From: Oikopleura dioica | Lineage: Eukaryota > Chordata > Appendicularia > Copelata > Oikopleuridae | Direction of reading: 5' to 3' | Length of the DNA stretch: 64,000 nt | Assembly (NCBI GenBank): GCA_907165135.1 | Contig: OU015568.1 | Span: forward strand, 16,627,208 to 16,691,207 | In this document: one piece after another, positions 29,543 to 40,680 of the stretch | Layout of the letters: each line of letters starts with the position of its first letter | Position numbering within the stretch: the first letter of the stretch is position 1 | Made by a program: the position numbers and the translations under genes | The notes under the pieces: model-generated | What the model saw: only the letters and a program-made list of their open reading frames with translations | Database searches by the model: none | Told to the model about the DNA's origin: nothing

Positions 29543-31078
29543 ATGCTAACGAATGTGCAGCGGCTGTTCCTAGACGGTTCTTTGGAAGGAAACGGTCGGA
29601 CCCTTTCCAGCGACGAGCGCACTGCAATCAAAAACAAGGAGTGGAAGCTCTGGACGGACAAGCAAGGCAACTACATCGTTCCATTCTACTTCGACCCGAA
29701 ATTCCCACAATCTGCTCGCGAACGCGTTCGTAAAGCAATTCAGGACTTTACCGACTGGACCTGCATTCGTTTCACAGAGACAAGACTCTCCGACCGATCC
29801 TATGATCATCGAATCCGAGTTTCAGACACCGGAAAGGGTTGTTTCTCCTATGTCGGCTTGGTAGATTCGGTGTCCTCCCAGGACCTCTCGCTCGACGTGG
29901 TCCAGTGCACTGACGAAGTCTGGGAAATTCAACACGAGTTTATGCACGCTTTAGGTATAATTATCGGCTTTCCGTTAAATTAAATATACCTATCTAAATT
30001 TATTCCCACAGCGGCTGGAAAAGACTGTTCCTGAATCACGCTTCCATTTTATTCTATTTGCTGAATTTTGTAATTTCGGCCGAAGGAATTAAAATTAACA
30101 ATTATCTTGAAGGATTCTGGCACGAACAGCAACGAGGAGATCGTGATGATTACGTCTATGTCGACCGTGGAAACTGCCTTCAGAGCCATTTTGGCACGGA
30201 TTACTGAAAACTAAATATATATGATATAATATCATTCGAATCGCAAATTTTCCCCTAAGAATGATTCAAGCTCTTATCCTCCATGAATCCGCAATAAAGC
30301 ATTTTCCGTAAATTACGGTAAACTTGGTCCAAATCATCCATTCATCGACGACGAGTGGCTGGACCTCGGAGACTCTTACGATTATAACTCGGTGATGCAA
30401 TACGATGGAAACTTTTGCCAGATCACATCCCAGCCAGTAATCTCCTACGCCAACGATAGGAAGAAAGCTGTTGTGCCAAAGTAAGGAAAACTCCCATCCG
30501 TCGAAAAATAAACATAAAAATTCAAGCGCGAAACGACTTTCCTCCTTGGACGTGATTCAAATCAACAAAAAGTACCAGTGCCATCGAATTGACAAGAAAT
30601 ACCTCAATCTCGGAATGTGTGGCCCAGGAGCCTCTGCTCACAAGAAATATTTCATTCAAGGTAATGGGTTCGAGGTGGTCTCATTGAAAGAAAACAGCTG
30701 AAAAAATGAGGCTTCAGGTCACAAATGCGATGGAATCAAAGACTGCGAAGATGGCAAAGATGAGAGGGATTGTATCCGACAAGATGCAGTAACGACCAAA
30801 CCAACAGCAACAACAAAAAGAACAACTACAACAAAACAGACAACGACAAAAGCAACCACTAGACGGACGACAACTAAGAAAATAACTACAACCAAGGCCG
30901 CAACCACCAGAATAACAACAACGAGAAGAACAACAAGAGCTTCAGCCAAGCCAACCTTCACAACTCAAAGCGGTAGGATTACAATTTGTAAACTTATTGG
31001 CTTATATAAAATCCTCATAAAGGTATCGTGTTTATTGCTCTCTTGCAATTGAGTGTCAATCAGTTTTCAATCGAGTGA
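29543..31078 (+). CDS. Astacin-family zinc metalloprotease with LDL-receptor A domain
   Basis: Exons about 29543-29954, 30113-30193, 30300-30480, 30527-30660, 30718-30972 and 31023-31078. Seen: the zinc site split by an intron as HEFMHALG + FWHEQQRGDRD, the Met-turn SVMQYDG, a closing INKKYQCHR, an LDLa module (CDGIKDCEDGKDERDC), a Thr/Lys-rich mucin-like linker of about 60 residues and a short hydrophobic C-terminal tail. The catalytic set is intact, so this copy is predicted active. A signal peptide exon was not found. The ATG at 29543 is internal, and a strong donor AAAAGTAAGT near 29430 hints at a lost or displaced 5' exon beside the foldback element. The intron at 30194-30299 fits best as GC-AG. 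Decayed copies of its 3' half occur at 35592 and 40681. Confidence 0.85.
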
Positions 31079-31371
31079 ACTTCGTATTTTCTTAAAAGTT
31101 CATTTACTAACACAAGTTGGATAACTTTTGCTGAGCCTGCTAGGAGATATGATGGAAAAAATGAAGATTTGAAGAAAAAAAAATACTGATTTTATTTGAT
31201 TTATTTTCTTTGGCGCGAAGATTTTCTTGAAGAAATACATGCATTTGTTTGTCTGGAAAATGAACAGTCAGGGGAGGTTTGAACTTATGGAGAATTGAAG
31301 AAAGAATTGAACGGAGGGTTGAGTTTTAAAATGATTGATTCGGCAAGAGCTTCAGAGGATTTTCTTCAGTT

Positions 31372-34300
31372 TTAAAGTCGTCGTCGTTTGGTCTAAAAAG
31401 AGTAAAACGAAGAAAAAAATAAAGCTAACCTGATCGTTTTGGTCTTTTTTATTTTTTCGTTTGTTTTTCTGTGGTTTTGGAGGTGTCCGATTTGGATCGT
31501 TAGGATGGTATTTCTAAGGCAAAGTAAATCGACAAGATAGAAAAAGGGAAAATAACCTTCATATGATCATCGTAATGATTTTTCTTATAAAATCCTTCTT
31601 GGCAGGGTTTGCATGTGTGGGTAGGCCAATTCAAGTGTCGACGATGATGTCGGAACTTTTGGTCCAAACTGTTGAAGGTTCGTACTTGACGAGAAGCGTC
31701 TTTTTTCGGGAAAAAGCGGCACATATCACAGTGATATTCATTCTCCTGGTCGTAGCCTGCATCCGATCTTTCGTTAATTTCTACAATCTCGCCGCGTTCA
31801 AAAAGTTGCTAAAAATTTTCCCCATCGAGTAAATTTTTCAAAGTTTACCTGCGCAATTTCGCTTCGTTCTTCCTCGGATAAAGTTTTTAGTATTTCCTTC
31901 TTTCCAAGCATATCTCTCAGACTGGGAGAGTTCTTGCAAGTAGGTTGAGTCTGTACCATTACAGCGTCCGCTTTCGGTTCAAAACCCGTCGAGACATTGT
32001 TATTGACAGCGTGGTAATCGCCGGTGTCGTGGATATTTTGCTGAAATGATTGAGCGTGCAAAGTAACAGAACTCGTTTGTTCCACATAAACCGGGCCAAA
32101 TTCAGGTTTTTTATCAAAGCTACCGAGCTCATTTGATGAGATAAGTTGCTCGTGATAATAATCGAGATCGTTTTCGTCGTTCATCTAGTACAGTTAATTT
32201 TTTTATTGTCGAAATTGTTATTCTTTACCTGTTCTGAGCCGTTGTATGGGAACATTTTGTCGAATTCCGTAACTAGATCCGTTTCTGTATCGCCCATTGC
32301 ATCATAGTTTGGCAGGGCATTCGTGCTTGTCGGAGCAGTGTCAGTGACATTTGAAGAATTATGTGAGTCTTGAAAAAGATTTGAGGATAACCTTGGTAAG
32401 CTTACTCGGTATAAGCTAAAACAGTATTAAGGACTCCCCCCTTCAACTTTTTCGACAAACTCGAATTTCGGAGTTAACTCCCTGACGCACTGTGAACCAA
32501 AAATTTTGGTATTAAGGGGTCCCCCTCCGGAATTTCAAATCTTGATGACGGGCCCCTTTGAGACATATTTAGATTCCCCGTGTTCAGTGCATCATTTTGA
32601 TGTATTAAAGTCCCCCCATAAAAATATCTTAACCAAAAATTTTAGGCTTCAAAAATCGCAAAAATGCATGTAAATTGTACTTAGCGTGGAAATCGTAATT
32701 TTTTCGACTTTTCAATGTTCTCAAAAATATACATATAAGGGGTCTATCGAAAGCTCAGAATGTACTGATTAAGAATATAATAACGGCAAAAGAATTTTCG
32801 GCCATAATTCGGCGCTAGAGAGGAATTTAATGCCAAAAATTGGCAAAAATGGGTTTGAATAGTTTTTCTTTAGAAAAATTTTTCTCGCTTTATCAATCAT
32901 GCTAAAGCTACTTGCAAATTCAGATAAGCGTCTATTCTTTCTAGTCTGCAAGTTTTAAGATCAAAACAAATGAAATTTTATTTCGGCTTGAAAACACCCC
33001 AAAAAGGCGTTTTCTGAAAATTCGAGTTTTTCAAGAGCCTCTGGTGGCACGTTTGGCATTTCGAAAAGAGCTAAAGCTACTTGCAAATTGCAATGAAGGC
33101 ATAAACTTTCATATGCAATTGAAATTAGATAAATTCACAATGCCAAACAAAAATTATTTCAAGTCAAAGTTGCCGATTCCGGGGGAGGATCCCTTAAGGG
33201 ACCCGGGCGAGTAACGCGAAGTCCAACTTCACGCGGTCGCCATCGATCTTTCAGAAAAGCTTTTTTGAAATTTGAGTTTTTTCGGAAAACAAAAAGGAAG
33301 GGTCTTTAATAATACCTGATATTTTTGGAAAATTGTAATGTTGCTGATTGGAGCAATATTGGTCCTCAAAGGTGTTCGACGAGGGCGAGTTTAGCTGATC
33401 AAAAATGTCTTCCAGCGAACCTAAGCTTGTTGTCGTAAAATCAATCTGCGATGCCTGACTTTTCTGCGAGGCATTGTAGAAGGGCAGGTTCCCGTACTGA
33501 TTATTTTGCGGATTCTGTAATTGAGGAGTCAGCTGACTAGCAGGAACATGGTTTTGAAAACGCGCACCAGTGTGATTCTGATTGTAGATGTTATGCATCT
33601 TGTTGGTAAAGTTTGTGTTGATCGGCATTTGATTCGAGGAGGTCGTATTTTGGTTTTGGACAATTGGAGAAAAAGTCTCGATAGGACTACCAACAGGCCC
33701 ATGTACATCGCCTTCTTCATAATAACCTACGATGACTTCATTCGAAGCGTGATAGTCTGTATCTTCATATCTATCAGTTTTTGTGAGAGAATCATCAAAT
33801 CTTGGCCTCTTTGCTTCAACGGGCACATAATTGATGTCGCTGATTTTCGGAGTCTCTTCATTATTTGTCTTAAAAAATGTGTCACTTGACACGAGTACGC
33901 TGCGACAAGGCTGAATGAAAAATCACAGTACCTGATCCGTATGACCATAATCACCAGGGATGAAATGCTTCCGTGAAGTCATCGGATTGTCGGCAATTGA
34001 TGTTGATGAGTTTGAAGGCATCCAACCCGGTGAATCAGTATCGTTCATGAGCCACTGGGTGATTTTGGCGACTCTTTCTTTCTCCATTTTTTGTTCCTCC
34101 GGCGTCATATTTTTCTCATCCATTGCGTCCATAAATTCGAGAGCGCTTTCGAATTCCTCCAAGTTCTTTTGCTGAGTTTCGTTGTTCCCAACTTGCCAAT
34201 CATTTCCACTATCGTTGTGTAAATTGACGTTGGATACGTAATAGTTCTGAGAAACAGCAGTCTGTGATTGAGGAGTCAGATGACCAGCGAAAGCAGCGTT

Positions 34301-35060
34301 TTGAAAAGGCGCGTCGGCGATATTCTGATTGTTCGGTGTATGCATTGTGTTTGTTGAATTTGAAATGATTGGCATTTGATTTGAGGGCACCGTATTCTGG
34401 TTGTTTTGCAGATTCTGTGATTGAGGAGTCAGCTGACTAGAAGGAACAGGGTTTTGAAAACGCGCACCATAGTGACTCTGATTATGAATGTTATGCATCG
34501 TGTTGGGAAAATTGGTATTGATCGGCATTTGATTCGAGGAGACCGTATTTTGAATGACGTTGTTGTAAGCAATTGAAGCTATTGGTTGAACTGAACTTGT
34601 TGTATAAGAATCGACGTTTGACAGGTAACAGTTCTGAGAACCATTGGAGCACGGATTCTGTAATTGAGGAAGAATTTGAACAGCGAAAGCAGCGTTTTGA
34701 GAAGACGCCCCAGAATGGTTCTGATTTTCTCTCGTATGCATGGCATTGGTTGAATTGGTGTTGGTCTGCATTTGATGCAAGGGAGCCTCGTTTTGCTTGA
34801 AGTTGTGATTGAGGGACATATTGGCTAAGCTTGGTGTAGCAGGAACGACATTTGAGCCATTATGACTGCGTTGAATAGTTTGATCCGCTGAAAAATTATT
34901 TCAAAATTGACTTTTCTAACTTTAATTTACTGTGTAGATTTCACACGATTCTTCAATGTTAAAATATATTGTTCCGAATTGAAGTACCTGCAAAAGCTTG
35001 TGTTTGAAGTTGATGACAACCATTTCCGAAAATGGGATTTTCAGTGGTCGGCGCGACCAT
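31372..35060 (-). CDS. Zinc-finger family member A, N/Q-rich repeats (possibly two fused genes)
   Basis: Exon 1 runs 35060-34988 (ATG, 24 codons), then a long exon from 34887 to about 33940 and another from about 33880 to 33313. After a repeat-filled intron come 32393-32230, 32182-31850 and the zinc-finger and basic tail exons down to the stop at 31372. The two large exons carry four units of a 45-75-residue Asn/Gln-rich repeat (NQMPINTNFPNTMHNIHNQ type). A KRPRF nuclear-localisation-like motif lies in exon 3. The C-terminus has a CxxC-x(20)-HxxxH finger (CDMCRFF...RTFNS...RHHRRHL) and a CKPCQEGF...DDHMK finger, then Lys-rich KNKRKNKKDQ. The exon at 32393 resembles exon 2 of the paralogues, so the locus may be two tandem genes sharing one finger region. 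I do not recognise the family; a DNA-binding role is inferred from the fingers. Confidence 0.55.
32427..33197. mobile_element. TTAA-ended element within member A intron (diverged)
   Basis: TTAAGGACTCCCCCC at 32427 and GGGGGAGGATCCCTTAA ending 33197 are imperfect inverted termini related to the ATP8B intron element. The interior is AT-rich, with repeated AAAATTTT and GCTAAAGCTACTTGCAAATT segments and no transposase. The copy is degraded. Confidence 0.4.
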
Positions 35061-35591
35061 TTTTCTCTACCATGAAAGCACCGATTGTCTACGAGTGCGG
35101 TTTTTCATCGGAGCCTAGAAAGGGAAAAATACGTATGTATAGATCGTAAAAAAAAGTTGACAGTTGACTTATCATAACTTTTTGCTTGTAGATAGAGAAT
35201 TTTTCCAGCTTTCAGAAAATATATAGTTTGATATATAAAATCGGAAATTGAAAAATGACCTTTCTAACAGTGTAATTTTACTGAACGCTAGTGCATAAGC
35301 GCGCCCATAGAAAGTTGCGTATCTCGTGATCAAGATGAGATATTTGAAATATCATATTTCAGATCTGAAAAAAGATTTGGAATCCGCATAAGCTAAATAA
35401 AAAGAAATGATTTGGTCGACTCGTAAGACAGACCGTTATCCGATCGTTGTTGACACCCTTAATAAAAGAAATGAGGGAAGAAGTGAATGTGTTTCGACCC
35501 TACAATTATTATTTTGACCGAAAAAGCACCTAACACTTTCCCTAAACCAGATATAGAAGAAAAAATTCCTCCCTTCATTTGCACCTCTCTT

Positions 35592-35650
35592 TAGGAAATT
35601 CAACTGAAGAAAAAATACCAGTGCCATCGAATCGACAAGAAACCTCGGTG
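35592..35650 (+). pseudogene. Short astacin remnant
   Basis: About 59 bp match the intact gene's KKYQCHRIDKK segment (plus-strand core ACCAGTGCCATCGAATCGAC) and then stop abruptly. No flanking catalytic exons remain. It lies between zinc-finger members A and B, as expected if an astacin plus zinc-finger unit was duplicated and then eroded. Confidence 0.6.
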
Positions 35651-35749
35651 ATTTGATTTGTGACCATCGTAAAAAAGAAGACAGGGTAAAAAAAGGATAA
35701 AATTACGTGCGCTCTGAAATAGTAAAAAAGGGAAATGGGAACATGAATA

Positions 35750-37546
35750 GGGAAACTCGATGAAAAATGAGCTTTTTTCTGGGCTTAGTAGAGAGGGAGT
35801 ATAATACAGATTTTGAAAGCCCAGAAGCTGAGGATCATTTTGACTATTTACAGTATGGGGTTCGGGTCATGTCCTGGGGCGTTTTTGGGCGTCTAAAGTC
35901 CGGAAAATGGGGGTAGTTCCAGAAAAGGGATTAAATAAGTACCGGTAGTCCATCCTAAGGAAAGGCGGCTTACTTAAAGATGTAGAGGAGGCTCTGGCGG
36001 TTCAGAATCTGTATAGAAACCTATTGGGACCCCCACATTCTAGAGGCGCTAGAGGCTCTAGAAGTTGAGGAAGCTACTTCAAAAGCGGTACTTTTTTACG
36101 AAAAATTGCAGTAAGGGTTATATTTTTATCGGATATCGTCTTAAAAACGTTCCAATCAATTTTCGGATGTCAAAAATATCGTTTGGGGTAATTTGAGGTT
36201 ATTCGGGTAGAGTTTTGGCCAAATTCTATTTTTTCTCAAAAAATGACCCCAAGTGACCTCATGTAACCCCAAACGATATCTTCGACATCCGAAAATTGAT
36301 TGGAACGTTTTTAAGACGATTTCCGATAAAAATATAACCCTTACTGCAATTTTTCGTAAAAAAGTACCGATTTTGAGGTCACTCCCTCAACTTCTAGAGC
36401 CTCTAGCGCCTCTAGAATGTGGGGGTCCCAATAGGTTTCTATACAGATTCTGAACCGCCAGAGCCTCCTCTACAACTTTAAGTTAGCCGCCCTTTCTTAG
36501 GATGGACTACCGGTACTTATTTAATCCCTTTTCTGGGTCAATACTGAAAATGGCACGAATGGCACGAATGGCACGAAATCACTGAAAATGGCACGAAAAC
36601 AGAGACACATTTTTTTGCGAATTAACCTTGAGGAATATTATGAATTAAACTGGAAAATTAACGGATTTATTTGAAACGATAGTTATTAAACAACTTGAAA
36701 AGTTCATTAATCATGATCAAAAACAAAAAAAAATTTGAAACTTTTTTGAATTGACCGAAAATTCAGGCCCAAAGAGATTATTTTTTGAGTGAAATTCCTC
36801 AATTTTGCCATTGTCATTGATAAAAAATTGAAATAATAGTGATTTTAGCATAAATAATCAATTTTTCATTGAATATTCAAGTTATAAACGCCCGCTCCGC
36901 GGGTTTAATGGGAGGAAACTCAAGGGTTGAAAAACAATAACAAAAAGTCTCTAGAATCTTACTGAAAATGGCACGATGAAAAGACATGTTTTCGTGCCAT
37001 TCGTGCCATTCGTGCCATTTTCAGTACTGTCGCTTTTCTGGAACTACCGCCATTTTCCGGACTTTAGACGCCCAAAAACGCCCCAGGACATGTCCCAAAC
37101 CCCATACTTAGGGTGGGGATACAAAAAAATGGACTTTTTACTCGTAGGAGCAAAGATAAAAAATTTTTGGGAAAAGATATTTTATTGCCAACAAAAAAAA
37201 ATTCTTGAAAAAATTTGAATTTTGATTGTCACGTGATGAAAATCGCCATTAAAAGTGCCAAAAATGTCAAAATCGCCGAATAAACATGGATTTGTTTTAT
37301 TCTCGGATATGTGATAGAGAATTTGATTTTGAATCTATTTTGAAAAAATTTTCTGGGGCTGATTCCATCTTGTCACCAAAAATAAAGTCTCTACGACGTT
37401 TGCTGAGAAAGCTCATTTTTTGTGTCCCCTCCCTACCCATACTGTAAGTAGTCAAAATGATCCTTAGCTTCTGGGCTTTCAAAATCTGTATTATACTCCC
37501 TCTCTACTAAGCCTAGAAAAAGCTCATTTTTCATCGAGTTTCCCTA
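35750..37546. mobile_element. 1.8-kb foldback element with 9-10-bp target duplication
   Basis: Near-palindromic over its whole length: GGGAAACTCGATGAAAAATG at the left mirrors CATTTTTCATCGAGTTTCCC at the right. The arms continue for about 480 bp each, through TCCGGACTTTAGACGCCC, CTACCGGTACTTATTTAATC and AATGTGGGGGTCCC blocks, meeting near 36220. The direct repeat AACATGAATA flanks it at 35740-35749 and 37547-37556. There is no transposase ORF. A second inverted-repeat element is inserted in its right arm. Confidence 0.75.
36542..37026. mobile_element. GGCACGAAT inverted-repeat element nested in the foldback
   Basis: Left end TACTGAAAATGGCACGAATG with the 9-mer GGCACGAAT repeated three times; the right end is its exact mirror (CGTGCCATT repeats, then TTTTCAGTA). 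The interior is AT-rich and non-coding. Its boundaries interrupt the otherwise paired arm of the 35750-37546 element. Confidence 0.7.
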
Positions 37547-37771
37547 AACATGAATAATGGAGATAATAAAGAAATTATTTCTCATTGATTTCAAGTTTGG
37601 TTTTATTTTGGAAATAAATTTGCTACGACTAAAAATTACTGTTCGATTTTTTTATTGAAACTTTGGATTCGAAGAACATGCTTACTTTGAAAGGTATAAG
37701 AACAATATTTTTCAGTACGGATAAAATGAACTTTGAGCGGAGAAGAAGATTGAATTTGCCTAGTGATCGAT

Positions 37772-39411
37772 TCAGCCTGAATTGGTCATCAACATCTGCG
37801 AGTCTGATTTGTGTGGTGATTCTAAAGAAATTTTGAACGAAAAGAAAATTGAATGCTCAACCTTAACATGCTCTTTCTTTTGTCCGACCTCGGAAATCCT
37901 TTTTGGCAGTACTTGCAGACGAAAGTAAAATCTTTTAGGTGCCGGCGGAAGTGTCGGATGATCTCTTCTTTGGAATTGAACGTTCGAGTCATTGAATAAA
38001 AAGGGCAAAAATTGCATTTGAATGGTCGATCAGAGCCCTTGTAAGCATTTGCTCTATCTTTTACTTCTACGAAGTCGTGTCTCTCGCGGTTTTCGTAGAG
38101 ATACTGAAAAACTCTTTATAGTAGTTTCATGATCAAGCTTACCTGTGCTGCCATGAACAGTTCTTCCTCAGAAGCAGCGGAGTATTGTCCTCTATCCAAA
38201 AACAAGCTCCTGTAAGCCGTAATCTTTTCAGCAATTTGAGCGTCTGTTTGCGGATCTTCCACCACCAAATCTTGGTTGGATTTGGGTTCAAACGAACTCT
38301 GGCTTGTATTCACGAAATAGTCAAAAGTCTCGTGTGGACTATCAACAGGACCATGGACAACGCCTTCTACAGTATCACCAACGATGACTTGATTTGCAGC
38401 GTGAAAGTCTGTATCGGTATTCGGGTCGGCTTGGCTCTGTTCCGGACTGGAATGAATGCATGCGTGTGGCCTCCCCTTCGGGTCGGCTTGGCCCCCTTTT
38501 GGACTGTAATGAATGCGTGCGAGAGAATCATCAAATCTTGGCTTCTTTGCTTTAACGGTTTCACAATTTCGGTCTTTATGATCAGTTGATTGACGGATGG
38601 GGGGAGGGATGTCCCTCATTTTTGAAGTCTCCTCATAATTTGGCTAAAAATGTGTTTTTATGCATATTATGATAGTCACGTGACACTTATACGCTCCGAT
38701 AAGGCCTTATGAAAAATCACAGTACTTGATCCGTATGACCATAATCATCAGGGACGAAATTCTTCCGTGAAGTCATCGGATTGTCAGCAATTGATGTTGA
38801 TGAGTTCGAAGGCATCCAATCTATTGGGCCTGAAATAAGTGAAATACTGAGGATGACGAAAGGCGTTACCAGGACTGCAGATTTGCTCTTGTCCAAAAAA
38901 AGGTTGATTATTAATTTTGAAGGGGGAAAACGAATGTCGAATCGGGCAGCTCGGATTTGGAGCCGGCAGATCAGTGTCGTTCATGAGCCACTGGGTGATT
39001 ACGGCAACTCTTTCTCTTTCCATTTTTTGTTTCTCCGGCGTCTTCTCTTTCTCGTCCATTCTGGCAATAAATTCGAGAGCGCTTTCAAAGTCCTCCAAGT
39101 TCTTTTGCTGATTTTCGTAATTCCCCGGTTGCCCTTCATTTCCACTACCGTTGCAGGTGTTCATGGGTTGACAGTGAAACCATCTGTAAAATTCACTGTT
39201 TGCTTCGAGAGAATCTTCATGCCCAGATTGGATATCTTCATCCGCTGAAAAATTTGTTTTTCAACCGAGAATGAATTTATCGAATTGAGGGGGGTCCTTA
39301 AAATAAACAAAGTCTACCTGTTGTATTAGGAAATGCAGTTATTGGAATGCCTTCAAAGAATTCACTCTCTGGTTCAAAACAATTGGTGTAAAAATTGTAA
39401 GCCTCTTCCAT
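37772..39411 (-). pseudogene. Zinc-finger family member B, probably degenerate
   Basis: Exon 1 is 39411-39318 (ATG). Exon 2 starts at 39244 with the block NLEDFESALEFIARMDEKEK shared with member A. Exon 3 (from about 38630) has AKKPRFDDSLAR and an in-frame tandem duplication (QADP...HACIHS). The finger exon has CNFCPFY...RTFNSKEE...RHFRRHL then CKYCQKGF. In the second finger the final EHMK-type histidine is reached only by shifting one base (frame break around 37880). The exon 2 to 3 junction also fails to join in frame as it does in member A. It could be a recent pseudogene or use an unusual intron. Confidence 0.55.
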
Positions 39412-40671
39412 GAATATTCTCTATCGTCTGAGCCCAAGTTCAGTAGCACCGATTGTTTTATCCATTTCAAAAGGGAAAAAGGGCAAAGAAGTCGACAGAG
39501 CTAATCATGGAAGATTTGTTTTATTTCGCTATTCATCGACGTTGAGATGGTGGATTATGGTTAGTTTTACGACGTGAGTGAGCGAGCGCGAGTAGACACT
39601 CAACAATTTTTTTCGTAAGTGAGTGAGCGCGAGCGCAGGTAGACGGCGGATTCCATTCTTTGTGAAGAATGATTCTTTATTCAAAGAATGGTTCTTTTTC
39701 GCAAAGAATCGTTCTTTTATAAGAATAACTAAAAGGACGGAAAAACCTTTTTTTACCTAATTGTCTCTAGAATATTGAAAAAAGAATGATTCTTTAAAAA
39801 GAATGAAATCCGCCGTCACCCCGAGCGCAGACCCAAAATATTTTTGTTGAGTGAGCGAGCACGAGCGCTCGCTCGCTCGCTCACGCTCACTCGCAGCTTT
39901 TCGGGGGCCTTTCTAGCGAGTTTTTCTTTCAATATTTTAATAATTATGATTTTTAACACATTATTCAATTTAAAAAGTCAATTACGGGCATTCTAACGCG
40001 ATCAAAAGAAAAATTTCTCAAATATCGTAACACTTTGTCTCCAGGTTAGATAAACTTTAACTTCTCAATACACGGGCGCGCAACTAAGCGCTCAAAACAC
40101 GGGGTCGGGTGAGGGGACCACAATGCATTATTCAGCCCCGCGCGGCGCGCAAAATTCGGATTGTCAGAAAGAGCGCTCAAAACTTTTAGCTTTAACTTTC
40201 GTTTGCGGCGGGTAAAAAGGTAACAATTCATATCCCTGGAAAGCTTGAACACTCACCTATCAGGATAAACAATTACTTTTGAAAAACACTTTCTGGATTT
40301 GCAGCTGTAGAATGAAAGATGAATCCGATGCAAAACGCCACCACTTTTGAGAAAACATCCAAAATTTCAGAAAGTGGTTCGTTTTAGTCATCTTAGCTCA
40401 CATTACAAAAATCAGGTCAAACGGATTATCACAAGAGAAATAACGGCGGCTCAAACTCGCCGTGGTCGGTTGAACCGACCACGTGTATTGAGAAGTTAAA
40501 TGACTGTTGGCGAGCGCGAGTGAGGAGGAGCGGCGGCCCGGAATTTTATGGTGAGCGAGTGAGCATGAGCGCTCACCATTTTTTCAAACTCTGATCACGT
40601 ACAGGTCACTTCATGCAATGATGACTGTAATAAGGAATATTATAATTTTTATCTAACCATTTGTTGTTCAA
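39412..40671. other. Repeat-rich intergenic region
   Basis: Contains GAGTGAGCGAGCGCGAG-type low-complexity tracts (39575-39640, 39850-39900, 40505-40570) and a hairpin of AAAGAATGATTCTTT-like repeats (39655-39815). A large inverted repeat with ends TTAACTTCTCAATACACG and CGTGTATTGAGAAGTTAA spans 40057-40499. No gene was seen. Confidence 0.5.
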
Positions 40672-40680
40672 TTCAGGCAA

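Noticed and set aside
30719-30961. Minus-strand Val/Leu-rich ORF
   Set aside because: Antisense of the astacin Thr/Lys linker; the hydrophobic composition is a codon artefact.
39575-39900. CRISPR-like or satellite array in the GAGCGAGCG tracts
   Set aside because: No regular repeat-spacer structure; simple low-complexity sequence in a eukaryotic genome.
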